DNA of 64,000 bases from Larimichthys crocea. Taxonomy: Eukaryota; Chordata; Actinopteri; Sciaenidae. This document shows positions 15,312-26,790 of the stretch, in pieces (the stretch's first letter is position 1; every line of letters starts with the position of its first letter). The stretch covers positions 11,795,001 to 11,859,000 of the forward strand of contig NC_040019.1 of NCBI RefSeq assembly GCF_000972845.2, read 5' to 3'. A program made the position numbers and the translations under genes. The notes under the pieces were generated by a model. The model saw only the letters and a list, made by a program, of their open reading frames with translations, was not told the DNA's origin and ran no database searches.

Positions 15312-18300
15312 TTAGTGCCGCCTCCTTTGCGCCCTCTCGGGTCCCACTTCCCCCCACCGCTGCTTCCCCCAGAATCCCCTGTGTCTCTCAGCACCTGCAT
15401 AGCTGTGTTGAAATTGTCCTCTCTGAAGTCTCCCTAAAAAAAGCAAAACACGCACAGATGATGTGTATCGTGTATATTAAGTATCAGCATCAAGATTAGA
15501 CAGAAGCTGGCTGGACTAATGGGATTAATTAGTCATCTGTCTTTCATAGCTTTGACAGAGCCCAGTAAGTGCAGTTGGCGGGTGACCTTACATTCTCATC
15601 AACAACCAGGTGGAGTCCATCGCCCCCTGCTGGGAAGATGTAGTGTTGCAGCGGAGTGGGACGGTAGTCTGTATAGACTACATGGCATGGCTACGGGAGA
15701 CGAGAGACATTTTATTTCATTAATTATTTAACAAAAAGGAAATAAACACAAAGAAAAGTTGCCAATCCTTTCATATGCACAGATAATAGTCACCTCCTCG
15801 TATTACCACAAGGAGAAGGGACAAAGAAACTAACCTAACCCATATAAATATACAATATGTGCCAGTACAACATCCCACCTGTTTATGTAGGTGGCAAATC
15901 CACTCAGCAAACTGTTTGGCGTTGGGGATAGTGGCTGACAGGAAGACATAATGCACATTGTCTGGAAGAAGAATGATGGTCTCCTCCCACACCACACCAC
16001 GCTCTGAAATGCACACAGGACAGCAGATTTGTTAGGAACAACGGGCCTCTAAGAGTAAATGTTTCTGTTTACATCCAAACGCCTGGGCTAGCTGTCAGCG
16101 TGATGAATCCTCCAAACAGCTGCTGCACTGAAGAAGTTGCTGTGCTGAAATGTGCCAATAAAAAATATAAACCTGAAAAAGCTCTTAGTAAATTGTTGTC
16201 TGTTTATTTAAGTTCTTTGCCCCTTAGAGGCAGGCACGCTGTTTGTACATTTGTGAATTTTGTTTGTAGCTAAGAGAAACTGACAAATGATCTCAAATCA
16301 TTCATATGTGCCACCAAAGAATGAATCTGTTTGTATAAGTGATTTTCACATGAGGCCCAATATTTCAAGCGAATGAAAGCCAGTTATTCAACTGCGCGTC
16401 TGTGTTGTCTGTATTCTGTACACACCTGCATCTCTCATGTAATGGATCTCGTCAAAGACGACCCACGCCACTTCCCTCATGATCTCAGAGCCTCGGTACA
16501 GCATGCTCCTCAGGATCTGGAAGAAAAGCAGTTAGTAATGTCACACCACCTTCAGCTACATCCTGAACCTGCAGGACACTGCCCAAACACCAGCCTCCAA
16601 TAAAGGCGGTGTTTGACACTTTTTCAGATGTAACTGAATCTTACTTCTGTTGTCATGACGAGGCAGGAGGCGGTGGGGTTGATGGTGACATCACCAGTCA
16701 TCAGTCCCACATCCTGGAATTCCTCGTACATCTCTCTGTACTTCTGGTTGGAGAGGGCCTTGATGGGGCTGGTGAAGATCACTCTCTGCTTCTCTCTGAG
16801 GGCCAGTGCGATGGCATACCTACAAGAGGACGATATAAGAGTGAACATTTTCACGTCAGATCGCTAAAATGTAACTGAAAGGCAAATGTTAACAAGACAT
16901 CCTTTGTGATGTCGTGTTTATTGAAGATACTCACTCGGCACAGACGGTCTTGCCAGCAGAGGTGTGTGCAGACACAAGTACAGACTGGTTGTTGTCAATA
17001 CATAGGATGGCCTCGCGCTGGAACGGGTCAAGAATAAAAGGGTACTCCTGCAAGACAAGCGAGGCATGTGAATCAAAGAAAAACAATACAGGAGTAATGA
17101 CAGTTCTTGTGAATTAATTAGCGCAATCTAATTTAATTCCCTATAAAGTAAAACACTATGTAAAAGGGTGTGATAACATGGACATATTTTCCTTTTACAA
17201 ACCATGTGTTACTGTTGTTAAAGTTATACATTTTACCAACAGGATAAAGTTAAGAAAATGTTTCCCGCGATAGGTTTTTGGAAAGTTGGCTACTTTATCT
17301 ATCCTCCACAAAGAATATGAAAAGTTATTATTACAAATAACTGAATGAATGCTTTAAAAATCAGTTTAAGTATAATCGAACAAACTAGAAGACTTGATTC
17401 AAACGTGCATTATACCTTGGCTGCTTTCCCCACTCGTGGCTTCAGTGGTTTATATTCATCACTGGCGGGCAGAGCGACCTGTTAGGGAGAGCAGACGAGC
17501 AATGTTTTTGGAGGAACTGGACTGGCGATAAATTAAAAGGAAAAAAAGCAGACCTGAAGCCGATAGAGATTGTATTGTATTATTGTTTTAGACTGAATTT
17601 TGCTGTAAATGTGCTTTCTTTACCTCATGGGAACATCCTTCCACAGTCTCCACCTGCTCCACCTTCACCTGGGGCATAAATTCTGCAAGACTGAAGTAAA
17701 CCAAACACCTGTCACCTACACAACAACTTTAAAACATATTCTGCCGCATCTCAAGCCAGTATTTCCCGTCACAACACACACACAATAATCAATTTGAATG
17801 ACAAATTTGAATCAAAAACTCCCAAAAACAGCTTCAACAATACTTGATCATATTTATCGAGAAGGGTTGTCTATTCCTGGTGTAATGTATTACTGAATTA
17901 CATGCAATGGTGGAGGAAGTAGTCATTTTCTGAGGCAAACAGCGATATTTCTGCGTGAAGCATTCAATTTTTATCATCTAAACATACGTTCAAGACTATC
18001 AAAAGCACCAAGAATGGCCAAGTTTGAGAGTGATATATTATTGGATAATAATCAGACATGCATTAATGTCTAAGAAGCATTTAATGTAGGTAGTCGTGGT
18101 GGAGCTAAGTGACTTAAAAAACACTGTTGAACAATTCAATCTATAGTAACTAACTAGTAAGTAACTAGTAACTAAAGATCTCAAGTGTAGTGTAGTTCCT
18201 TCTGAAGTGTGTATAATACAGGGTTCCCACACCTTTTTCATGAACAAATTCAAGCACTTTTCAAGCACCTTCAAGCACCAGTTTTTCCATTTTTGCACCT

Positions 18301-19283
18301 TTAAATAGGTAGCCTACAGTTGTGTTTGCCATGATGGTCATGGGAAGCGCAGCGGTGCCACTGTATGGCAATAATATGGTCTAATTAGCATATTTCAAGG
18401 GGGTAGATGACTGTTTTGATTTTAACTAATTGTGAATTGGCTTGTATTCTCAGCTTGTGAGCGGTGTATTGTAACTACCATAGCGCAATAACAGTGACAA
18501 ATAGACATCACACAAATTTCAAGCATTTTCAAGCACTTCACAAAAAAATTCAAGCATTCACAACCTTGAAACACTGAATTGAAATTCAAGCATTTTCAAG
18601 GAATTCAAGCACCCGTGGGAACCCTGATAATAGTACCTAGGTACTTGGGTATAAGTGTTTGTGCACCTGCACACACATCAACACCTAAGCACACTGTAGA
18701 GACGTAACTCACTAGGTCATTAGCAGAGACTGCCTCATGTCGAGGCTTCTTCTCAAACACCACATGTCTCCAAAGTCCCGCGGCTGCCCCCTCTTGGCCC
18801 GTGCAGATGGAGCACCTTTCTCGGTGTCATTTTTACCGACAACTTTCCTGGAAAGGAGATAAACACACGCACGAGCTGACTGCAGTGAACGTCACCCGGT
18901 ACGTCATGCCAACGGTTAGCCGGCTGGACTGTTACAACTTTAAACTTGGTTAATTTGGTTGAATATTATATCTAACACAACGAAACACATGTAAATAAAA
19001 CCATTAGCGTTTCTAAGCACAAACAGGTGTTTTATTTTAGGTTTTATTAACACGTTACGAGTAAAACTAGCAGTCAGACGTTAAGACCGTTTGCAGCACG
19101 AGCACACATGATGCTGCGTTCAAGCCCCTCCGACACTTAACCTCCAGACTAATGAAACAACATAAACATAAAACGTGAGTTTACCCTATGTCGGGGGTCA
19201 GAACGCGGGTATCTTTTTGCTTGTGGTAGTTTGTTGTTCATCGTCAAACACGCTAACAAACCGTCTCCAAACGCGTCCGCCAT
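570..19283 (-). CDS. MTREX: MTREX (Mtr4/SKIV2L2) exosome RNA helicase, 25 exons, 3' end off window
   Basis: Nuclear DExH-box 3'-5' RNA helicase that unwinds and feeds RNA to the exosome (TRAMP, NEXT and PAXT complexes). Exons in coding order: 19185-19283, 18713-18847, 17624-17690, 17416-17478, 16935-17047, 16645-16819, 16426-16516, 15879-16003, 15592-15690, 15310-15433, 15040-15171, 10955-11034, 10358-10468, 9877-9978, 8552-8677, 7730-7880, 6786-6958, 6632-6700, 6430-6555, 6210-6320, 5494-5682, 3370-3533, 2379-2484, 819-875, 570-732. With the clean exons 1-2 at 26791-27373 these give about 986 codons; human MTREX has 1042. Motif I (HTSAGKT) is in exon 5, [11 protein letters not shown] in exon 6, DEIH in exon 7, SATIPNA in exon 8, [12 protein letters not shown] in exon 14, and MSGRAGRRG in exon 15. 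The arch/KOW part is in exons 16-20 and the helical C-terminal part in exons 21-25. Exon 25 ends at KMTDVFEG; the roughly 50 remaining residues lie left of base 1. Exons 1-2 at this location carry indels. Confidence 0.96.
1290..1610. repeat. Degenerate dispersed fish repeat
   Basis: Contains the recognisable core 'ctagcttggcaaaaagactggaaac' in degenerate form, then 'caagtctttatgctaagctaagct'. These are hallmarks of a non-autonomous repeat common in percomorph genomes. It sits in an MTREX intron with no coding content. Family assignment is from memory of the pattern. Confidence 0.55.
4650..4810. repeat. Degenerate 'gttagcatgttaac' dispersed repeat
   Basis: Repeated GTTAGCAT/CATGTTA words followed by 'ccagctcaaagcac' match a dispersed repeat type often seen in teleost introns. 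It is heavily decayed and lies in an MTREX intron. Confidence 0.5.
11035..15039 (-). other. MTREX: Largest MTREX intron (intron 11)
   Basis: About 4 kb between exon 12 and exon 11. It contains a (GAT)n tract at 12141-12160 and a dispersed repeat at 12663-12790. Otherwise it holds no exon-like sequence on either strand that I can support. Confidence 0.7.
12663..12790 (+). repeat. Dispersed repeat, copy 1 of a family also at 60761-60895
   Basis: 'ctgtaaacatgtttatttct', a 'ggggcttat' word and 'tagccagcctcaa' occur in the same order and orientation as at 60761-60895. The two copies are diverged and have no visible coding content. The element type is not identified. Confidence 0.75.
15258..15309. 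repeat. (AC)n microsatellite abutting an MTREX splice donor
   Basis: About 52 bp of AC dinucleotides with one small interruption. On the coding (minus) strand it reads (GT)n and starts at the donor of MTREX exon 10: exon ...ACTAAAG, then GTGTGTGTG. Confidence 0.95.
18219..18626. mobile_element. hAT-like non-autonomous element (MITE), present only in copy A
   Basis: A 408-bp element with 12-bp perfect terminal inverted repeats (CAGGGTTCCCAC at both ends). It is flanked by the direct repeat ATAATA at 18213-18218 and 18627-18632. The matching site in copy B is empty and has a single ATAATA (near 26703-26710), which confirms both the element borders and a 6-bp target duplication. The interior holds many copies of a TTCAAGCA motif and no open frame. 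CAG...CTG ends suggest the hAT superfamily. Most hAT elements make 8-bp duplications, so the subgroup is uncertain. It lies in MTREX intron 2. Confidence 0.88.
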
Positions 19284-19506
19284 TGTGTTAAGGGCACACT
19301 TCCCACAATACAACACGAGGTCGCTGCCTCCGGTAATACTTCCGTTAGGCGGCTGCGTTGTCCAAAAAAGTGCTCACCCAGCCCTGAATGTATGCGGAGA
19401 GAAACGCACGGTAGCGGTATCTTTCCACTCTGTTCCAGTCACCTTCTGCGGATGACTATAGCGTAGAGGAGTCGCAGACAGACAGTGTGTTTTTTTTGGT
19501 GACATA
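19284..19506. promoter_or_regulatory. MTREX/DHX29 bidirectional promoter, copy A
   Basis: The 223-bp version of the divergent promoter described at 27374-27599. It differs by small indels, including one next to the MTREX ATG (ccattgtgtt instead of ccatgtttgtt) that damages the YY1-like site. Given the error pattern of this copy, these changes are probably not real. Confidence 0.7.
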
Positions 19507-22500
19507 ATGGGTGGAAAGAAGAAGAAGCGCGGCCAAGCGGCTGCTCCGGTGGCGGCGGCAGCAGCAGCAGCAGCAGCGGGCAGGACTAATGCTGCAGCGG
19601 GGAACGGCGTGGCGGAGGAGGCGAAGAAACAGCCGGCCAGCAACAAACGACTAAACCAGCCAAAAGAGAACAAATCAAAAGGTTTGTCTGGCTGGTGTCA
19701 CATATTCAGAGACACTAGTCTATCATTCAGACAGTGACACTGCGGTTAAAAGCGGAAAAGATGTTGACATTTTCAGGATGTAGAGGTGTTGTGTTGCATG
19801 GTTTTATATTGCATACTGTTGTCTTCAGCCCTGTATTGTGCTGTATATGTGAGTGGATTTATTTACCAAACTGTTGGGCTGTGGGGTGTGCATATGTCAC
19901 TGCAATCAGCATTTGTCACGTAAAAAAACCCAAATCTGTAATGTTAGACCTTGCTGGTGTGTGCTCACAGCTTGTCAGATGGGTAACAAACTTGAGCATC
20001 TGGTGACTTGTGGTGACAATTTCCTGTTTTCAGATTAAACAGTTAATCTTGTATCCGACTGAATACATAGTTATTCACAATAATGAAAACTAGAATCTGA
20101 AAGTAAAGCATATTTGTTTTATGTTTTTTCCTTTTCTTCAGCTCCTAAGACTACAGTCTGCCAACACTGCCAGGTCGACACGGGTGGGGTGTCAGACAAG
20201 TCGATTCTAAAGTAAGTCCGTAACTAACTGTGTGCAGTAAATGTGTTCTTGACTAGCTTGTAACACACTAATATATACATATGCTGAAATAGACCATTAG
20301 TATTATTTATTCAGCTGTAAGTGGTAATAATAAATTCATTTTGACCTTTTTAATGCAGGTTTCTATCCAAGCTGATCTGAGAAGAAGATCATCAAGCTGG
20401 TCAATGACTTCAGAGATGAGAATGGCGACAAAGGGCCCATATCAGGCAGACTTACGAGCAAGAAGTTGCTGGTAAAGACAAAATCGTCCTCCTGACTTTG
20501 TTTTTTCGATCTGTTTCCAGGACCAAATGTTGATTCATGTTGTTTGTGCTTGCAGGACCTGTACACAGCTCTGCAGAGGTTCAGCTTTAAGAGAGAAACC
20601 ATGGAGGAGCCATGAAGAGTAGTGTGCTGTATGGAGGGGATCTTCACTCTGCTCTCGACTGGCTATGCCTCAATCTTAAAGATGGTAACAGAGCGCCAGC
20701 GATCACTAAGATGTCATCTCGCATAGCTCTCGAGGACACTAGGCTGTCAAACCTTTGACTTTCTTCATTATTGTCGTATACTAGATGAGTTGCCAGAAGT
20801 TTTACCCAGCAGATGCAGGAGGAGAGTCAGAAGAACAGACCCAGGTTCCAGCATCCTGCTCAGGAGAAACCTGCAGCCCCAAGTCCTAAAGCACCTAACA
20901 ACCCGCAAGGAGACCAACAAGGTTTGTTGCTGTTTGTTTGGGCTACACAGGTGTGACTGTAACACCAACTCAAACCTCAAAGTATGCTGTTTTGCCAGGC
21001 CACAGAGAAGGATGAGCTGCAACCATGAAGGACTGGATCTTAAGGTATGCAGAGCAGAGCAGTGATGATGATGATGAGGAGGAGGAGGAGGACGAAGGAG
21101 GAAGAAACGCACACAACCCTGAACTGGATAAAAAGTTTGATCCTGTAAGTGAAATTAAAACAACTTAAAGCTGAGTATGTGGCACGGTGAAGTAACTGCA
21201 TTTCTTGCTGTGCAGAACGACCGGTATTTGATCCTCACTGCTCAACTGTAGGACGCAAAAGAGATGGCAGCTGCTGCCAAGACAAAAGGAGACAAGTCAG
21301 GCCAGAGGATGGCACAGGACAGGATACGCATCATACAGCAAGGTGGGTGTACATTAACTGTCATGAAGAGAGATTAAACATTTCTTCTCCCTCACTTCTG
21401 ACTTATATAGAACACATGTATTTTCTGTTTTCTAGAAAGAAACCACTGGAGTCCCACCCCATGTTCAATCCATCGCTAAAGTGGTAGACGTACCTCAGAA
21501 GGAAAAGAAAGTACTTCCTGTCAGTGAGGACAAAAGAGGACTCAGCTTCAAGTTATTCGAACAAGCGGAAAAGCCTGCTGCAGAGAAAGGTTCAATAGAA
21601 ACACCATCTGAGACAAAGATCAAGCTAGATTCATTATTAAATGTCTTTAACAAAACAGATTGGAAGCGGTGTGCATAACATACTAAAACTTCTAGTTGTA
21701 ACGCTATGGTTCAAGTCTAATCTGCTATATAGTGCGATGTAATGGATGCTGTATACAGGTAGGTCACCAGTTTGATACCACACCCATATTAATATACTGT
21801 TTTATCAATCCAGGGGTCAAATTTAGGACATTTGTGGGTCTGTCTGCAGTATTTTGCAGCGTTGTTGCAGACAGGTCGATGCTCTAAGAGTAATGTCTAG
21901 TATAGTTTTGAATAAATCCACTCCCTTTAAGTTCGCCTCTAGCTGGTGCTAAATTTACTTGCAAAAGTTCAGAAAGAGGCTTGGGTGAAAAGTTTTTGAG
22001 ATTCACAGACATTTTGCTGATCTCTTTGTCATATTTTACTTTGCAGTTGTGAAAAAGAATGAGCCAAAGGACATCGCAATTTTGACTACACAGCTCGCAG
22101 CTGGACAGGAAAGTCCCCCAAACAGTTCCTCATCGACTGGGTACGAAAGAACCTACCCAAGAGTCCAGCCCCTGCTTTTCACAAGGTTGCTGCTGGTGAT
22201 ACTGGAGATGCAAGTAAGTGTGTGTGATGTGTTATGTGTTTCTCTGTCCTTGTTCCCACATACAAGGCATATATTTTGTTAAATGTCAAGGCACATTTTG
22301 ATTTGATGTTTTGATGCATCCATCAGGGTGCGTGTTCAGAGGACGGATGATGTTCTTGAAGTTTGTCCAACAATCCTGACTGAAGACAGCATGCAGGCTC
22401 AACATCTCGGAGCCACGCTGGCACTTTACACTTTAGTTAAAGGACAGGTAATACATGCAGAGGAAGCCACTGTTTTTCTGTGCTGCTTGACCCAAGATCT

Positions 22501-25500
22501 AATAATCCAACCTCAGTTCCACCCCTCTTAATCGTTCACTTTCAGTCAGTGCACCAGCTCCTTCCTCCAACCTACAGAGTGGTGGCTGAGTGGGAGAGAC
22601 AGTGAGCAAGAACAAGAAGAGAGCCGCACTGCTGCCAACAAACCCCGAGACCAGTTCATCTCCCGGCTTTTAACTAAACTCAAACAGCAGCAGAATCAGA
22701 ACCAAGCACAGGAATCTGGATCCCGAGGTCTTTGGGACAAGACAAGGCTGGGGATGAAGAGCCTGAAGAGTCCTGGGAAACCTGGCTAGTCTTGATATTG
22801 GGGAGGGAGGAGAAGAGCTGGAGGATAAGAGTGAGAAAAAAGGAGAAAGAAAGGAAGGGGCAGGACACTTGAGGCATCCAGAGAGCTCTTAAAAAAGCTG
22901 AAGAAGTCCTCACTGGCCCACAAACTGCAGGTAAATACACCTAAGCATTGTACAATTTACAGTATAAAGACGTTTTCGTAGGATGCATAAAATGAGGCAG
23001 AGTAATTCAACAAGTCTTTTACTGTATCTTCAAGGCAGAGCGAGAGCAGCTCCCGTCTTCCAACACCGACATCAGTTTTGGAGGCTCTACAGCGCCACCC
23101 TGTGGGTGGTGGTGGCCGGTGAGACGGGGAGCGGAAAGAGTACTCAAATTCCTCAGTTCCTCTTGGAGGAGCTGTTAACAGGAGGCAAAGCAGCACAGCC
23201 CGTGCAACATCGTGGTGACCCAGCCCGCAGGATCTCTGCCATGAGCCTAGCCTGCAGAGTCAGCGAGGAGCTTGGCTGCGAGGATGGACCAGGATCGAAG
23301 GTAAAAAAAACAAAACACATTTTAATCCCCAATAGGCATAATATTGAGCTTTGTGATGGCGTAGACTGATAGGATGCACTGTCACTTGTTTTAATGATTG
23401 TGTTGAAATCATGTTTCAGTCGTCGCTGTGGGGGATACCAGATCCGGATGGAGAATCAGTCAGGGGAGTGGACTCGCCTGCTCTACTGTACTACCGGAGT
23501 TCTGCTTCGGAAACTACAGCATGACAGACACCTCAGCTCCCTGACGCACACATCGTTGACGAGGTATGACGTACTGGGTTGGAAAGTCTTCTCTAATGTT
23601 GTTTGACTGTACAAATACTTAACGCCATCCATCTCACCTAAGGTCCAGAGCGCAGTGTCCAATCAGACTCCGTTAACCATCCTGAAAGAGTTGTTATGAG
23701 GCGATCAGACCTGCGTCTGATCCCATGACCGCACAGTGGACTGTAACAAGTTCTCCAACTACTTCAACCGCTGCCCAGTGATCACCATCCCTGGGCAGGA
23801 CTTTCCAGTGGAGGTAAGAGAAGCTTTTGTTTGTTTTTATTTCGTATACAGAACCTAATTTAACTATCCATTTGTTTGTTTTGAAAGCTTTGGAAATCAA
23901 TATGTTAAAACAGAGTCCCATCACGGATACTTTTGACCTTATAGGCCCAAGAATGAAAAATGAAAGACGGATTTTTCTTTCTAGGTGTCCCACTTAGAAG
24001 ACATAGTGGAGGAGACAGGGTACATTCTGGAAAAGGACTCGGAGTACAGCCAGAAAATCCTTGAAGAAGAAGAAGAAGTTAGCATCTCTGTGACACAAAA
24101 AGGTGGCAAGACATTACAGCATCAGGTAACATTGACTTTCTGCCACCGTAATACAGTATGTGAGGGAGTGGTGTGTTATTTAAGTTAATAACCTGCTTCT
24201 GTCGTCCAGGAGGTGATAGTGAGGGACTCCTCTTCCGGCTGGGACCTGGGTCCAGATCTCGACCACTTCAGCAGCAGGACTCGGCAGGTGCTGCAGTACA
24301 TGAATCCTAATAGATCAACATGGACTACTAGTTGATCTAATCTACTACCTAGGTACAACACATCATCATGCTTGTTCCTGACAGCACAGAGACATATTCC
24401 TACATGTTTTGTTTTTTGGTCTGTTAAACTTTTTTTGTTTGTTTGTTTGTTTTTGCCAGACAAATCCCCACAATTGCAGAGGTGAATGGAGCCGTTCTCG
24501 TGTTCCTCCCAGGTCTGGCTCACATCCAGCAGCTCTATGACCTGCTCTCCTCAGACAAGAGGTTCAGAGACAAAACAGGTGACATACATACACTGATGTA
24601 TGTACTGTGATCTGGATCCCACATCAGGAAAACAGAAGAACTTGTGCAACACACAAACTATACATTCAACTTTTTTCCATTTGGCTAAATGGAGTTCCAC
24701 TGGCTCTTTAGGTTTAAGATTGTCGCCCTTCACTCGACTCTCTCATCAAGGGACCAGGCTGCTGCCTTTACAGTGCCACCTGCTGGAGTTAGAAAGGTAC
24801 TTCCTAATGTGGTATAGGAAAATAGAACAATACAGGTTAGTAATAGATTCAACAAAGTCTATTATATTTAATTATTATATATATATTATTATTATTATTA
24901 TTTCTGTTAAAATCTGACCTACACTGATAATCCCTGAAGTTCTTACTGCAGCTCGCGTCCTTTTTTAGATGTCCTGTCGACTAACATTGCTGAGACAGTT
25001 GTGACTATTCTGACGTCGTGTTTGTCATCGACACTGGAAAGACTAAAGAAAATAAGTAAGGGCTCATGAACAATGCCAGAATAGTCTTACAATATAGTAT
25101 TGTTATTATGTTATTACAGACGTTCTCTAGGAGTATTGCACAATCTGTTTTATGGCTTCAGTCAAAAATAGATCAAAATTTTCTGTTGTATCTTTGTCTG
25201 TGAACTTGTAGAGATTTAACTACAGTCTGATTGTGTCATTCAGGTCCAGAGAGGCAGCCAGATGAGTTCCTGGTAGAAACTTTTGTTTCCAAAGCCGCGC
25301 CCTCCAGAGGCAGGAAGAGCGGGACGTGTCCGAAGCGGCTTCTGCTTCCGGCTCTATCCAAAGTACAGGTAAGGAAGTTCATTATGCAGAGATGAAAATG
25401 GAACACAAAGCAGGAAAACAAATCAGTTCCCATCGATATAAAGGATGTGTCCACCAAAAAAAAAAAAAAAGTAACTACATGTCATATTCCTGGTTTCTGT

Positions 25501-26285
25501 TCTGCTCTTGACGTCAGGTTTGACGCCTTATGGATTACCCATTCCAGAGATACTACGAGTCCCACTGGAGGAACTCTGTCTTCATATTAGGGTATATAAA
25601 CCAAACACATTAGTACAAACCAACAAAAAACACACTAAAACAAACACCTACCTTCTACCACATGTGGAAACATTCTTGAAGCTCTGTTGCTCGTGTTTAT
25701 TCTTTCTCTCCTATATCTCCTCCACACCCCTCTCTCTTTCTCTTTTCTCTTTCTCTTCCCTTTCCCGTCTGTTAGAAATGTCAGTACGGCTCCCCAGAGG
25801 ACTTCCGGAGCCGGCCCTGGATCCCCCAGCCCCAGTCGGTCAGCACGCCGTCAACCTGCTGAGGAAGATCGGTGCATGTCACCCCAGCGATCATGTCCTC
25901 ACCCCTCTCGGACATCACCTCGCTAGTCTGCCCGTCAACGTGAAGATTGGCAAGATGCTCATCTATGGAGCCATCCTCGGCTGCCTAGAGCCCATAGTAC
26001 GTCCCCCTGCCTCCTTATACAAATACACAAACACCTAACTATGATCTTTGCAACTGTGTGAAGATTATTACTACTATTACTATACTGTGTCCTTATTTTA
26101 TATTTTGAATCATAATTAGCATGAATATTAATAAGACATTTGTTCCAGGCGACCATCGCAGCAGCCATCACGGAGAAGTCTCCCTTCTCTACACCGATGA
26201 ATAGGAAGGAGGAAGCCAACCTGGCCAAATCAGCCCTGGCATTGGCCAACTCCGATCACATGACGATATACAATGCATATATGGG
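19507..26285 (+). pseudogene. DHX29: DHX29 exons 1-23, frame-broken duplicate (probable assembly artefact)
   Basis: Every exon from 1 to 23 of the intact gene at 27600-35950 is found here in order with matching introns; exon 23 is at 26149-26285. Exon 1 (19507-19681) is open because a one-base loss is offset by a one-base gain. Most later exons are broken. Exon 2 has lost single bases from four short runs. Exon 7 has TAT changed to TAG at 21249-21251. The SAT helicase motif is scrambled near 23720-23736, and a G is lost from the run in the QRQGRAGR motif near 25306-25320. Introns are hit as often as exons and intron identity is very high, so this does not look like an old pseudogene. Sequencing error on a second haplotype is the better explanation. 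Confidence 0.9.
24863..24901 (+). repeat. AT-rich/(ATT)n tract, copy A allele
   Basis: Interrupted ATT and AT units in DHX29 intron 18 of copy A. The same site in copy B (33052-33088) is a pure (TTA/ATT)n run, so the two versions carry different alleles of this microsatellite. Confidence 0.85.
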
Positions 26286-26379
26286 GTACAGACTTTTGTA
26301 GGCTTGATTTTCAAACACATAATGTGTATTTTCATTTCATTAAATTGAATTCCACAATGTATTTTAGGTCTAAAAATCC

Positions 26380-26389
26380 NNNNNNNNNN
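26380..26389. other. Assembly gap (10 N)
   Basis: Ten Ns join the end of copy A to the start of copy B. A fixed short N run between two overlapping sequences is typical of contigs scaffolded without merging, so its length says nothing about real distance. Confidence 0.98.
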
Positions 26390-26790
26390 TGTCTATTCCT
26401 GGTGTAATGTATTACTGAATTACATGCAATGGTGGAGGAAGTAGTCATTATATTATATTTCTGCCTGAAGCATTCAATTTTTATCGTCTTAAATGTACAT
26501 TCAGACTGTCAAAAGCACCAAGAATGGCCAAGTTTAAGAGTGATATATTATTGTATAATAATCAGACATGCATTAATGTCTAAGAAGCATTTTAATGTAG
26601 GTAGTCGTGGTGGAGCTAAGTGACTTAAAACACACTGTTGCACAATTCAATCTCTAAGTAACTAAAGATCTCAAGTGTGGTGTACTTCCTTCTGAAGTGT
26701 GTATAATAGTACCTAGGTACTTGGGTTTAAGTGTGTTTGTGCACCTGCACACACATCAACACCTAAGCACACTGTAGAGACGTAACTCAC

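Larger units (their letters stand above)
17868..26379. repeat. Left copy (A) of an 8.2-8.5 kb duplicated segment
   Basis: This stretch matches 26390-34585 nearly base for base through introns and exons alike: MTREX intron 2 and exons 2-1, the shared promoter, and DHX29 exons 1-23. It is 8512 bp against 8196 bp. The excess is a 408-bp transposon plus its 6-bp site duplication, partly offset by about 98 bp of small losses. Its right end (ggtctaaaaatcc) abuts the N run. It is probably the low-quality end of one contig from one haplotype. A real tandem duplication is the less likely alternative. Confidence 0.95.

Noticed and set aside
19374..19673. Long minus-strand frame rich in alanine and leucine opposite DHX29 exon 1 (also 27551-27772)
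   Set aside because: It is the shadow of the GC-rich Ala codons of DHX29 exon 1 and has no splice or homology support.
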